DNA from: Flammulina velutipes
Lineage: Eukaryota; Basidiomycota; Agaricomycetes; Agaricales; Physalacriaceae
Direction: 5' to 3'
DNA length: 64,000 bases
Assembly (NCBI GenBank): GCA_011800155.1
Contig: CM022377.1
Span: 1,922,001-1,986,000, forward strand
How positions within the stretch are numbered: the stretch's first letter is position 1; the number at the start of each line of letters is the position of its first letter. A model generated the notes under the pieces. That model was not told the origin of the DNA. It ran no database searches and saw only the letters and a program-made list of their open reading frames with translations. The translations under genes were made by a program, and so were the position numbers. Shown piece by piece: positions 9,164-19,898 of the stretch.

Positions 9164-9311
9164 GAACGATGGATGGAAGAAGAAGGGCAAAACGGGCCGA
9201 TGAGCCGCCATCGATATTGCCTGGATTTGTCCTTGACTTCTCTCCACGTGCATGCCTCCTGTCGCGCGTTTGGACGCGTGGCCGGTCGAACTAAACTGAA
9301 CGTTGACTACG

Positions 9312-10244
9312 ATGGCTCAACCCATTAGACTGTCCGACGTATTTCTCTCTCCGAACTTTGGTACGACGGAGCCTCAGTGTATGGTTTACACTACTGGGGT
9401 GCGTGCTCGTCCTTTTACCCTTTCATCTACTACACTTTTTTTTATTGTAAAGGCGCTGGACGAGCTGGAGTACGGCCTCGGCGTCGAGCGCGGGTGGCTT
9501 CTCGGCTGCATATCCAGAGAGAGCGAGCATTTCGATATCATATGGGAGGAGAGTGAGTATTTGTACATACACGCGCTTCACGCCGCTGATCCAGTTCCCA
9601 GTGAATGAAGACATTTTGGGACTCATTATGGGCGGCCAAATGGCCCTCCTCCCGGATCCAGATTCTATCTCCAAGATGCTGACATTGCTGCATCACAACT
9701 TTTATTGCCCTCTGAACGAACGCAGGCCATTTTACAAAGTACGTCGTTTATCTCCCGGCGTGCTCAACCTGTAACTTCTACTTGTGACCAGGATCTACCT
9801 TTCATGGAATACACATATACACTCCTCCCTCCGGTCCTACCCTCACCGCAACCACTTTATGTCAAAGACAATGACGCGTTTCCCTCACCTCTTCCCCTCA
9901 CAGAAGCCATCGTCAAAATCCAATCGCGCCTCCACCCACTTATTCTCCTCGACAACACCGCCTTTTACACCCTCGCTCTCCAGTCCTACCCCGATTTACA
10001 GCACATTGTTGATCAAAAGACATTTCACCACCTCATCAGGGCTAGTGTACCGTCATTCGGGTTGGTGCAGGAGTCGTGGTTGAATTTGGGAGATGTGGAG
10101 GGGAATAAGAAGTACGCGAGGAGGCATGTGGTTTGTTATAGGCCGGATTTGGTTGGCGAGGTAGATGTTAAGAAGAAGGATAAGGGGAAGGGGAAGACGA
10201 ATAAGAAGGCAAAGGGAGGAGTGTGGTTAGTAAGAAAAGGATAA
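9312..10244 (+). CDS. Unknown family, paralog 1
   Basis: Four exons in phase: MAQPIRLSDVFLSPNFGTTE; then LDELEYGLGVERGWLL with SESEH-type SRESEHFDIIWEE; then NEDILGLIMGGQMALLPDPD...HHNFYCPLNERRPFYK; then a long last exon beginning DLPFMEYTYTLLPPV. The last exon holds VKIQSRLHPLILLDNTAFY, DQKTFHHLIRASVPSFG, LVQESWLNLGDVEGNKKY and a Lys-rich, NLS-like tail. Length is about 280 residues. The protein is soluble, with no signal peptide or membrane segment. It is the first of a head-to-tail series and lies back-to-back with the inverted copy. I do not recognise the family. Confidence 0.82.
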
Positions 10245-10459
10245 AGAACTTGACTGTATCTTCCAAGAGTTGACTACCCACCATGCTGAAAGATCTATTA
10301 TTTTATACAAGGAAACATATTTCTTTGACATCCGAGCGGAGTATGTCCATGAATGGCCGCGCAAGTTGATATTTATTAATGTTGGCCGGACCGATCGGAA
10401 GGGTCCTACAATGTTCGACTTGGACCAACACCACCATCAACTCTTCCTCCCAATGCATA

Positions 10460-11415
10460 ATGACTCAACCCATTCGACTGTCCGACGTATTTCTCTCTCC
10501 GAACTTTGGACCGACCGAGCCTCATTGTATGATCTATGACACCGATGTACGTGCGAGATCATCCACCTTGTACTCTTAACGGATGTTCATTATCAAGCCT
10601 TTGGACGAGCTCGAATATGGCCTCGGCGTTGAGCGCGGTTGGCTTCTTAGCTCCATGTCGAAACAGAGCGAACATTTCGGAATGATTTGGGAGGAGAGTG
10701 AGTCTTTCGACGTTCAAGTGGCTCGCGTTGACCTAGTCCCAGTAAATGATGATCTTTGCCGAGAGATCGAGTGCGGTCGAATTGCCCTCCTCCCCGACAC
10801 GGAGGTTATCTCCAAGATGCTGGAACTACTGCAACATAACTACTATTGTCCTCTGCGCGAATGCATACCATTCTTCGAGGTACGTGCCTCCATCCCTGAT
10901 ACGTTCAACAGACCTTGACACATCCCTAGGAATTACCACTCACAGAATACACATACACACTCCTTCCTCCATTCCTACCTTCACCTCGACCACTCTACAT
11001 CAAAGACAACTCCTCCAATTCTCCTCTCTCCATCACCAAACCCACCATTAAAATCCAAACCCACCTCCACCCCCTCATCCTCCTCAACCACACCGCACAG
11101 TACGCCGCGTTCCTCCGGTCTCGCCCCCACTTTTACTACCTCGTCGATCAAGAAACGTGTGAGCTCCTGATGAGAGCTGATACCCCGTCGTTTGGGCGGG
11201 TGCAGGAGTCGTGGTTGAACTTGGGGGATGTGGGAGGGAATAGGAGATTTTCGGATAGGCATGTCGTTTATTACATCCCGGATATCGTGCGCACGGAAAA
11301 GGTGAAGAGGCTGAAGAAGAGGCTGAGGGTGAAGACGGATGAACTTGGGGAAGCGAAGAAGCCTGTGGCTACAAAAATGGCAGGGAAGGTCGAGCGACTC
11401 GGAGGAAAAGCTTGA
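10460..11415 (+). CDS. Unknown family, paralog 2
   Basis: Start MTQPIRLSDVFLSPNFGPTE at 10460. Introns lie at the same three places as in paralog 1 (after CMIYDTD, after IIWEE-type MIWEES, after IPFFE). The last exon reads ELPLTEYTYTLLPPF, then LHPLILLNHTAQYAAF, DQETCELLMRADTPSFG, RVQESWLNLGDVGGNRRF and VVYYIPDIVRTEKVK, and ends in a Lys/Arg-rich tail. An upstream ATG at 10411 (MFDLDQHHH) in another frame overlaps the start; its equivalent recurs in paralogs 3-5. Confidence 0.82.
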
Positions 11416-11576
11416 AGCGTTTGTACATATACACGGAGCGTATCCCAGTTATCATAGTAATATTATTAGTGGCGCAACTGTATGTATGAATGACCGGCTG
11501 ATCGGTCCGAGGCGCCACAGGGTCCTACAATGTTCAACTTGGACCAACACCATCATTTCTTCCTCTTCAATGCATA

Positions 11577-12568
11577 ATGACTCAATGCATTAGACTTTCC
11601 GATGTCTTTCTCTCCCCAAACTTTGGACCGACTGAACCTCAATGTATGATCTATCCTAACGGCGTGAGCTCATATATCCTCCGATTCCATTCTTTTACTT
11701 ATATTTTCGCTGTCAAGTCATTGGACGAACTGGAATATGGACTTGGGGTCGAGCGGGGCTGGCTCCTCGCCTCTTTGTCCAAAGAGAGCGAGCATTTTGA
11801 TATGATATGGGAAGATAGTGAGCCTTTCAATACTCACGTTGCTCAGGCCTCTGACCAAGAGTTCCCAGTGAATGAAGAAGTTTTCCGAGAGATGAAGTGT
11901 GGCCGAATTGCCCTCCTCCCAGACACAGATGTCATCTCCAAGATGTTAACGCTACGGCATCACAACTACTACTGCCCTCTGCGTGAACGCAGGCCATTCT
12001 TCGAGGTACGTCACACATCCAAAGTTCTCAACATGAATGTACATCCTCTACTTGTGACCAGGAATTACCTTTGGCGGAATACACATACACGCTCCTTCCT
12101 GCAGCATTCCCCTCACCGAAACAACTCTACGTCAAAGACAACGACACGTTCCCGTCGCCTCTCCCCCTCACCGATCCCGTCGTCAGAATCAAATCCCGCC
12201 TCCACCCACTTATCCTCCTCGAAAACGCCGCCTTCTACGCCCTCATGCTCCAGTCTCGGCCCGAAATAAAGCACATCGTCGACCAGGATACTTACAAGCT
12301 CCTCATCAGCGCTAATACCCCGTCGTTTGGACGAGTGCAAGAATCGTGGTTGAATTTGGGGGACGTGGAGGGAAATAGGAGATACTCGAAGAGACGTGCT
12401 GTCTATTATATTCCGGATATTGTGCGCAAGGAGAAGGTGAAAAGGATGAAGGGGAAGGGGAAGGAAGGAGAGGAGGAGGAGCCTATTGCTAGGAAAAAGG
12501 TAAAGAAAGTTAGGAAAGCCCTCGTTGACTCAAAGCACGAAGCCGCTGTACAGGAAGTGGCTATGTAA
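11577..12568 (+). CDS. Unknown family, paralog 3
   Basis: Start MTQCIRLSDVFLSPNFGPTE at 11577, preceded by a short upstream ORF (ATG at 11530, MFNLDQHHH, closing just at the main start). Exons 2 and 3 read SLDELEYGLGVERGWLLASL and VNEDVFREM-type NEEVFREMKCGRIALLPD. The last exon gives ELPLAEYTYTLLPAAFPSP, RIKSRLHPLILLENAAFY, DQDTYKLLISANTPSFG, RVQESWLNLGDVEGNRRY and a Lys/Glu-rich tail. It is one of the best-preserved copies. Confidence 0.83.
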
Positions 12569-12727
12569 CATAGGAATCTGAGATGTTTGATCATACTAAA
12601 ACTCGTTCAAGGAGAGTTCTTCGACAATCCGAAAGGAAACTTGTATCTATATGAATGCGGTCCGAGGTGCCACTGGGTCCTACAATGTTCAACTTGGACC
12701 AACACCACCATCATCTCTTCTTCTTCA

Positions 12728-13719
12728 ATGGCTCTATGCATTAGACTTTCCGATGTCTTTCTCTCCCCAGACCTTGGACCGACTGAGCTTCAATGTATGA
12801 TCTATGAAAGTGAAGCTCATCTGTCTCCCACTCTTCTATTTATATTTTCGCTGCTAAGCCTTTGGACGAGCTCGAATATAGCTTCGGCGTCGAACGGGGA
12901 TGGCTTCTCAGCGCATTGTCCAAAAAGAGCGAACATCTCAGTATTATTTGGGAGGAAAGTGAGTCTTTGGACACGTATCAAAGGCTCATCCGACTGACCT
13001 AGCCACCAGTAAACGAAGACGTTTTCCGAGATATAAGACGAGGCCAGATTGCCCTCCTCCCGGACTCGGATGTTATCTCCAAGATGCTGACGCTACGACA
13101 CCACAATTTATATTGCCCTCTGCGCGAGCGAATACCATTCTTCGAGGTACGCGCTTCCCATCCTCAATACGCTCAACAGACCTCAAGATATCCCTAGGAA
13201 TTACCATTAACGGAATACACATATACCCTCCTTCCTCCGATCCTCCCCTCAACGCGACCACTTTACATCAAATCCCACGACGCGTCTCTCCCTCTCCAAG
13301 TCACCTCCTCCTCACCCCTCGTAAGAATCCAAACACGCATCCACCCCCTCATTCTCCTCAACCACACCGCACACTACGCTCTCATGCTCCAGCCTCGCAC
13401 CGAATTGCGCCACATCGTCGATCAAGAGACGTTCGAGCTCCTCATCAGGGCGGATGCCCCGGCATTTGGACGGGTGCAGGAGTCGTGGTTAAACTTAGGT
13501 GATGTCGAGGGAAATAGGAAATATTCGGACCGACATATGGTTTATTATATCCCGGATATTGTGCGCACGGAGAAGGTGAAGAAGGTGAAGAAGATGAAGA
13601 AAGTGAAGACGAATGAAGGGGAAGCGCAGAAGCCTGTGGCTAGGAAAAGGGTAAGGAAGGTCGAGAAAGTCCTGGTAGACTCGGATTCTGATCCCAAGCC
13701 ATTACACGAAGTTAACTAA
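12728..13719 (+). CDS. Unknown family, paralog 4
   Basis: Start MALCIRLSDVFLSPDLGPTE at 12728, with the shared upstream ATG at 12684. The exon plan is the same. Exon 3 reads NEDVFRDIRRGQIALLPDSD, HHNLYCPLRERIPFFE, and the last exon ELPLTEYTYTLLPPI, RIQTRIHPLILLNHTAHY, DQETFELLIRADAPAFG, RVQESWLNLGDVEGNRKY, VYYIPDIVRTEKVK, then a Lys-rich tail ending PLHEVN. The exon-2 start is changed (YSFGVER for YGLGVER). Confidence 0.8.
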
Positions 13720-13867
13720 ATAGGAATATAAGATGACAACTTACAACAATTGATTATATGCATTATCACGAACCGAAAGGACACTGACTTGGTGTCACCG
13801 AACCGACATGGCCAGGACATGGCCATAGTGGCGCAAAATTGGTTGGCCGGCCCGATCTGGTTTCGGA

Positions 13868-14792
13868 ATGTTCAACTTCGACCAACACCACCACCTCAGT
13901 CTCGTTGCTCGACCTATCCGTCTATCTGATGTCTTTCTCTCTGCTCATTTTGGTCCGACTAAGCCTCATTGTGTAATTTATCCTGACGGTGTGCGAGCTC
14001 TGGTCCTCAACCGTTCTAAGTACTTACAATTTCTTTGTCGAAAGCCTTTGGACGAGCTCGAATATGGTCTCGGCGCGGAACGAGGCTGGCTCCTTGCATG
14101 TTTGTCTAGAGAAAGTGAACATTTCGCCGTTATCTGGGAGGACAGTAAGTCTTTCAACACAATCTTGAATGTGGCGCACACCACTAACCCAGTTCCTAGT
14201 GCACGAAGATGTCTGGGAACTCTTCATGACCGGTCAAATTGCACTTCTCCCTGACGCGGATTCTCTCTCCAAGATTCGAGCACTGCTGCAGCACAATTTT
14301 CGTTGCCTTCTGCGCGAGCGCAGGCCATTCTTCGAGGTATTCCCACGACCATCCGAATTCATCGCTTGTAATAACACTAAGTCAATCAGGATTTACCATT
14401 CACGGAGTACACATACAAACTCCTCCCTCCAGTCCGTCCCAAACCGCTGCCACTCTACATCAACAACGATGCGTTCCCTTCTCCCCTCCCACTCACTGAA
14501 GCCATCGTTAAGATCCAATCCCGCCTCCACGCATGCTTCCTCCTCAACAGCAGCGCGTCCTATGCCCTTGTAATTCAGCGCTACCCCAGATTTCGTCGAC
14601 GCAGAAACTTACATGCGTCTATCGCGTGCTAGAGTCCGGGGATTTGGGCTGGTGCAGGAGTTGTGGTTGAAGTTATGGGACGATGAAGAAAGTAGGAAGT
14701 ATGCCGGGAGGCGTGTGGTTCATTACAGGCCAGATCTTGTCTCTTCGGAGGTGCAGATGAAGGTGGGGGGCGAAAGCTGGGGAAGGACGTAA
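13868..14792 (+). pseudogene. Unknown family, paralog 5, frameshifted
   Basis: Here the conserved upstream ATG at 13868 (MFNFDQHHHLSLVARPIRLSD) is in frame with the family N-terminus. Exons 1-3 are intact (DELEYGLGAERGWLL, HEDVWELFMTGQIALLPDAD, LRERRPFFE). The last exon begins DLPFTEYTYKLLPPV and reads well to YALVIQRYP. There it loses several codons and shifts frame near 14580, running to an early stop. The rest of the family C-terminus (DAETYMRLSRARVRGFG, LVQELWLKLWDDEESRKY, VHYRPDLV) continues in another frame to a stop at 14790-14792. It is probably a recent pseudogene, though it may still give a truncated protein. Confidence 0.78.
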
Positions 14793-14909
14793 GAACCGGG
14801 ATCTCAGGAAGAGGGTGAAGAACGTAAAGAAGATAGTTGAGCAATGGGAAGACTCTGTGTAGAATGATGGTGACCAGATCGGTGAGACGAACATTCAAAA
14901 TACTGTAAT

Positions 14910-15003
14910 TCGGATATGGTGTAACGGCTAACATTGCCGCCTCTCATCATCACTTCTATGCTTAATGTCGCGGCAGCTCGGGGTTCGATTCCCCGTATCC
15001 GAA
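14910..15003 (+). tRNA. tRNA-Glu(CTC) with 22-nt intron
   Basis: Full-length copy with all arms intact. The intron lies at 14947-14968, and a TTTTT run at 15019-15023 is a likely Pol III terminator. Confidence 0.93.
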
Positions 15004-15121
15004 TATAATCTTTCTCGGCTTTTTCGTTTGAGCTGGTCCAACGGTACAATCCATCGGCGATTGGCAATAGATAAGTTAACTACAGTCGGCCATAGGGTTG
15101 TATCATTACAAAATAATTGTT

Positions 15122-16632
15122 CTAGGGCATACCCTTCTTCATATTCTCAAACCTACTCCCTGGGTACTGGAGCCAGTTGCTCTCATCCGTCTTGAGGCCT
15201 CCCATCGCGTCCTTAACCACCCTCACCAGACTCTGCCCGCCCTGCAGCTCCTTCCCTAACCCACCTTCCATCCCCTCCCTGGGCATACCATCCTTATCCC
15301 CCGACAGTTCCCAAAACATACTCCCTCCCAGTCCCATCTTCCTAATCCACTCGCCCTTCCACTTGCCAACCTCTTCACTATCGAATGACACCATTTCCTT
15401 CTTCCCATAGTCATACGTCCAGCTCGCCCCAGCACCAACATCCCGCAAAACATGGGAGCCAGGCAACGGCAGCGCCCTATAATCATACACCCCCGCCTCC
15501 CACGATCCCGGCCCCACCCCGCTAAACGCGCTTCCAGGGCCCTTGGTATTAGCGAACGAACGCCCATATAGTGGGATACCCAAAATGAGCTTCTTAGGCG
15601 CCACCCCCGCCTTGACATAATACGACACCGCGCCACTCGCCGACACGGGCGGGCCAAACAAGTTCGCCTGGTGATTCGCGATCGCGTCCCACGACCCGCT
15701 AAAGTCGTACGCCATGAGGTTCCAAAAGTCTAGGAGCGGGTCCATCTCGGCGATGCGCAACTTGGAGTAGTTGTCTACGCCACAGGGGGCAGCGATAGTG
15801 AGGAGGAAATGGTGCTGCGGGCTGTGCACGTCGAGCGCGTGGCGCAGCTCGCGGAGGAGGTCGACGTATCCGCGGGCTTGCGCGTCGTTCTGGGGGTACT
15901 CGTAGTCAATGTCGAGGCCGTCGAGGCCGTAGTCCTCGAGCAGGCGCACGGACGAGCGCACGAATTCTGCGCGGAGGGCGGGGTTCACGACGATGGGGTG
16001 GAAAGATGGTGAATATGTCCAGCCTCCGATGGAGAGAAGCAGCTTGAGGTGTCGGTTGGCTTGTTTGAGTTTGTAGATGGCTTTGAAGTTCCCGTAGAGG
16101 TTCTCGCCGGAGTCGTTCCAAGAGTCGCCTGGATAGTGGATGTCCTGGTCCGCCCATGGGTCTGAGAGCGCGACTGTGCCCGTGCTGGGTGACAGGTTGG
16201 CGAACGCGTATAGTATGTGTGTTAAATCCTTCACAGGGATATTGGAAGGTGGAAATTTGCGCCCATAGATTCCCCTACCGATGGTAAGGACGCTGCATAG
16301 AATCAAATGTACGGAACGTACCAATTCACAAAGCTAAAGCACAATACGTCAGATAGCCTATCGCGTGCAGAGAAGAACGGAGATACGCACTATCCAACAC
16401 TGTACTTTCCTGTCATATCTGAATCTGAACTGTTTCCACTGACAGGCGGAGACTCGGGTTGCTTCTCGTTGTTAGAACCAGAGTATGCTCGTCCAAGTTG
16501 GAAGAAAAATAGCGCGCCAGTAAGAAACGCTGCTAATAACGCGACAGTCTTCTTGAGATTTCTTTTCGGCGGGGAAGGAGGAGGATCAGTGCCAGAATCA
16601 TCTGTTGCGAGCCGTTCATAAGAAGGAGCCAT
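15122..16632 (-). CDS. GH18 chitinase, membrane-anchored
   Basis: Exon 1 (16391-16632) encodes a Pro/Ser-rich cytoplasmic start (MAPSYERLATDDSG), a basic stretch and one transmembrane helix (TVALLAAFLTGALFFF), giving type II topology with the enzyme outside. A 12-nt microexon (16322-16333) is needed to join exon 1 to exon 3 (16274 to the stop at 15122) and yields YFVNWGIYGR, the canonical first strand of the GH18 barrel. Catalytic motif DGLDIDYEYP carries the DxxDxDxE signature with the acid Glu intact. SIGGWTYS, MAYDFSGSWD and GIPLYGRSF are further GH18 blocks. Length is about 468 residues. No chitin-binding module is seen. A role in remodelling of its own wall is more likely than secreted digestion because of the anchor. 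Confidence 0.92.
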
Positions 16633-17088
16633 ATGGCACAGCCACACACCAGTACCTCTGACGTATGATTTGCAGTACTTACGATTCGCGTGCTGCGCAG
16701 AAGAGCGAAGCTGCGGATTCAAGGTGACAAGAGAGCCTGATCCTTAGCGATGCTTGAATGAACACAGGCTGAGAAAGCTCTGTGAATTCTTTTCCCAACC
16801 TGTGTGGCGTCAGGATTCTGAGGAAGAGTTAAACGGAACCTCGGGCCGGGTGTTTGGATCGCCGGCCAAGGTTCTTTTCCATCATTCGATCATCATGTCG
16901 GCGCTTCCTATTAACAGAGAGCTAAACATATGCTCACCACGGTCAAAACTAACGTGAAACGCCCATTCTCAGGCGAAGCTCGCTGATTGTGATCTGTAAC
17001 CGGCGTAGCACTGCCAGTGGCCTTTAAACCCGGACAGTCAACCTCCTATACTAATAGCGACCTACGACCACGGAAATTCATAAAATCT
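16633..17088. promoter_or_regulatory. Divergent intergenic region, chitinase / flavoprotein 1
   Basis: This 456-bp stretch separates two divergently transcribed genes and should hold both promoters. A TGTGTGGCGT copy of the window-wide GTGGCG motif lies near 16801. I see no clear TATA box or other gene. Confidence 0.4.
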
Positions 17089-19397
17089 ATGGCGTATCTC
17101 CTCCTCCTGCCTCTTCTGGTGCCTTTGGGCTACTATGTTTTATGGCATACCCTCCAGCTATACTTCATCTACACGGCAACCGATGCGTTTGACCTCACCC
17201 AACTTCGCCTCCCTCGACGCGACGGTAAGCCGATACCTGGAAATGCAGTCGTGTGCGGCGGAAGGTAAGTCATTTCAATTCTGAATAGTCCTTCCTCAAC
17301 AGAGTTCATCGTTATAGTATCGCTGGCCTTCTCGCAGCTCAAATCTGTAGTCGACATTTTGAGCATGTTATCATCGTCGAGCCGGAGGCTTGGCTCGTCA
17401 CAGAAGACGCCAAGCGCGTTGATGGATATAATCAGAGGACAACGAGGTGTGTATCCTCCAAGCCGCTCTGGTATATCTACTTTTCAAACACACGCTGTTT
17501 TCCAGAGCACGGGTGATGCAGTATACATCATTGCAAGGTACGTACTTGTCCGATGACTCTAACTTGGCTCTAATTATAACACGCGTTGCCTCATAGGCTT
17601 GCTGGATGAGGTTACAAGAGGCCTGCGCGCGCTGTTCCCGTATTTCGAACAAGAGTGCAAGAAGTCTTCGATCAAGTATGTTATACATATCCCTACTATT
17701 CATTTCATTCTCATCAACTCTAACGCTCAGAGTTCTTCGTGCTGAGTACCGTACGACCATCTCCGGCTCTCACTTCCTCCCAGCATGGGAGTACCTCGAG
17801 CACCTCAACCCTATCACGATTATGTATGCCAGTCGCAGAGGATTAGAAACCTTCATCAGGTAAGCGCCACCTCCTCCACATACCTGGGCGCTGTCTAATC
17901 CCACCCAGGCGCTTAGTTCTATCTCCCGCAAATACAAACATAGAACAGAAGACCGGCCTCGCAGTCGGCATCACACGCTCAATTACCGATCCCTCCACTA
18001 TCTCTTCCGTCTCTATCCGTAATAATGATGGATCTACCGTAGACATTCCGACGTCTCTGCTCATAGGTACTTCTTTGCCTTCATTCCCGTATTCCCTCAT
18101 CTCACATATACGTCTAGATTGCACTGGTATAACTCGTGCCGCCTTAAAATGGCTCTCGCGCGCTGGCTTCACCTCCAATACTAAACCCGTACCAACATTC
18201 TCCATTGACCAAAAGCTGCACTACTCCTCTATGATCCTTCGCGTCCCCGAATCGCTCCAAGCGCGCATTCCATACCCCAAGGAAGTAAGGGACGAGACCA
18301 CCCGCGCCATTTATGGATTCCTGGAGGATAACCCGGAGAATGGGACGTGCTTTTTGTATGCGCAATTGGATGATGGGAATTTGGGTACGTGACCGTCTCT
18401 AGATCTGATAGGATGTCAAAGAACTAACTACGTGACAGTAACCCTATTCGTGGGGCAGTCAAGGGAAACCACTCCGAGCTGGAAGACGTTGGATGATTAT
18501 ATCGATTTTGCCAAGGCACTTACGCCTGAAACTACACCTATTCCTGACTGGGTGTTTGAGATGCTGGAGATTCTGAGGGAGGTTCCGCAAGAGGATGTGA
18601 CCGTTTCGCAGCTTCGCATTCGTATGTCCTCGAGTTTTTTCGCATCTGGTCTTGATGCTCATAAAAAAATATAGCACCTTCAACGTACGTCTGCTATCAT
18701 GACTTGCGGGCGGGCGGGCTCCCGAGCAACTTTGCTGCGTTTGGGGATAGTGTGATGTCTTGTACGTTGTTTTATCTTTCTTTGGTGTGGCAAAGTACTG
18801 ACTCTTATGAATCTAGTGAATCCTACTAAAGGGTATGTAGCAAGTTCTGATTACTAGCTGCCATTTTCTGAGACAGATCTGGTACTCACAGACAAGGAAC
18901 CGGCAAAGCCGTGTATGGCGCAATCGCACTCGACGTAACTCTTCGCGAGAAGTCAAGTTCTGTTGGAGCTTTCCCCCGTGGATTTTCGACATCTTTCTTC
19001 AAGAACTTGCATAAACGGACTGCACCTTATTGGTATGTAAAGCACGTACCTCCCAATCTTGGTGTCTGACCGATGTGAATTCACAGGGAGGGAATGAGGA
19101 TCGTCGGTATGACAATGAGGCAATTTCTTCATTTCAATTGTGTTGACGTTGAGTTTTATAGACTATGGTATTCCTTGCGTCGTTCCCATGGAGGGTGATA
19201 CCCATGCGACTGGTGCATGGTTGAGGGCGTATCTTAGGCAATTTTTATGGCTTTCGACGGAGGATGTATGGGTGTCGAGCATCTTGACGAAAGTCTCTCA
19301 TAGGCTGAATACGCCCATTGAGATCTTCAACCCGGCGGTGGTGAGGAAGGTGGCGTGGAGAGTTGTGACGCGGTGGATTGGGGGTAAGAAGGTGTAG
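17089..19397 (+). CDS. Membrane-anchored FAD-dependent monooxygenase-like protein, copy 1
   Basis: Many short exons (about ten introns) join in phase to about 550 residues. It starts MAYLLLLPLLVPLGYYVLW, a single N-terminal membrane anchor; an alternative Met at 17017 would add 24 residues. The sequence then reads GNAVVCGGS joined across intron 1 to IAGLLAAQICS, the Rossmann FAD-binding loop, followed by HVIIVEPEAW, where the acidic residue ends the second strand. SRVMQYTSLQG and YRTTISGSHF follow. The C-terminal part reads NFAAFGDSVMSLNP and GQGTGKAVYGAI, equivalent to the GD...P..GQG motif that binds FAD ribityl/pyrophosphate in class A flavoprotein monooxygenases. The substrate is unknown. 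Its nearest relative is the next gene. Confidence 0.85.
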
Positions 19398-19898
19398 AAA
19401 GGAGCTTAGCGATTTGTCGATTCATAGGTCATGTTTTTCAGCTTCTCCCGACAATAGGTTAGATGGAAAATGATCATCATAAGCCGTTGCTGACGCGTCT
19501 GAGAGCGACAAACCGTGTATACTTACTAGTAACTTTTCCCAGCCGTCAAATAGCTTTATCCACGTTCATCTCTCAGTAGTCATTCAAGGTGATTGCTGTG
19601 TTCTCCAATCCAAGTAAGTACACAGTGTATCATGGCATTGTGTGGCGTGAGTAACTTTCACGGATTGTTCCGGACCGAGCTTGCTGATCTTTTCACTCCC
19701 AATCATTACTTATCGACACCGAGCCAATTGAAACATGAATGTCACTGGAACACGCTTTACTTTATACCGTGAAACGCGCCTTGACATAGCCAAGGACTCT
19801 GACAGAGATCTATGTCCTCATGGCTTTAAACCTGCAAGGTGGAACACCCCCGCTATCATAAGTCAAGGCCCCACGACAAGCTTCTGGCGTTGGAAACA

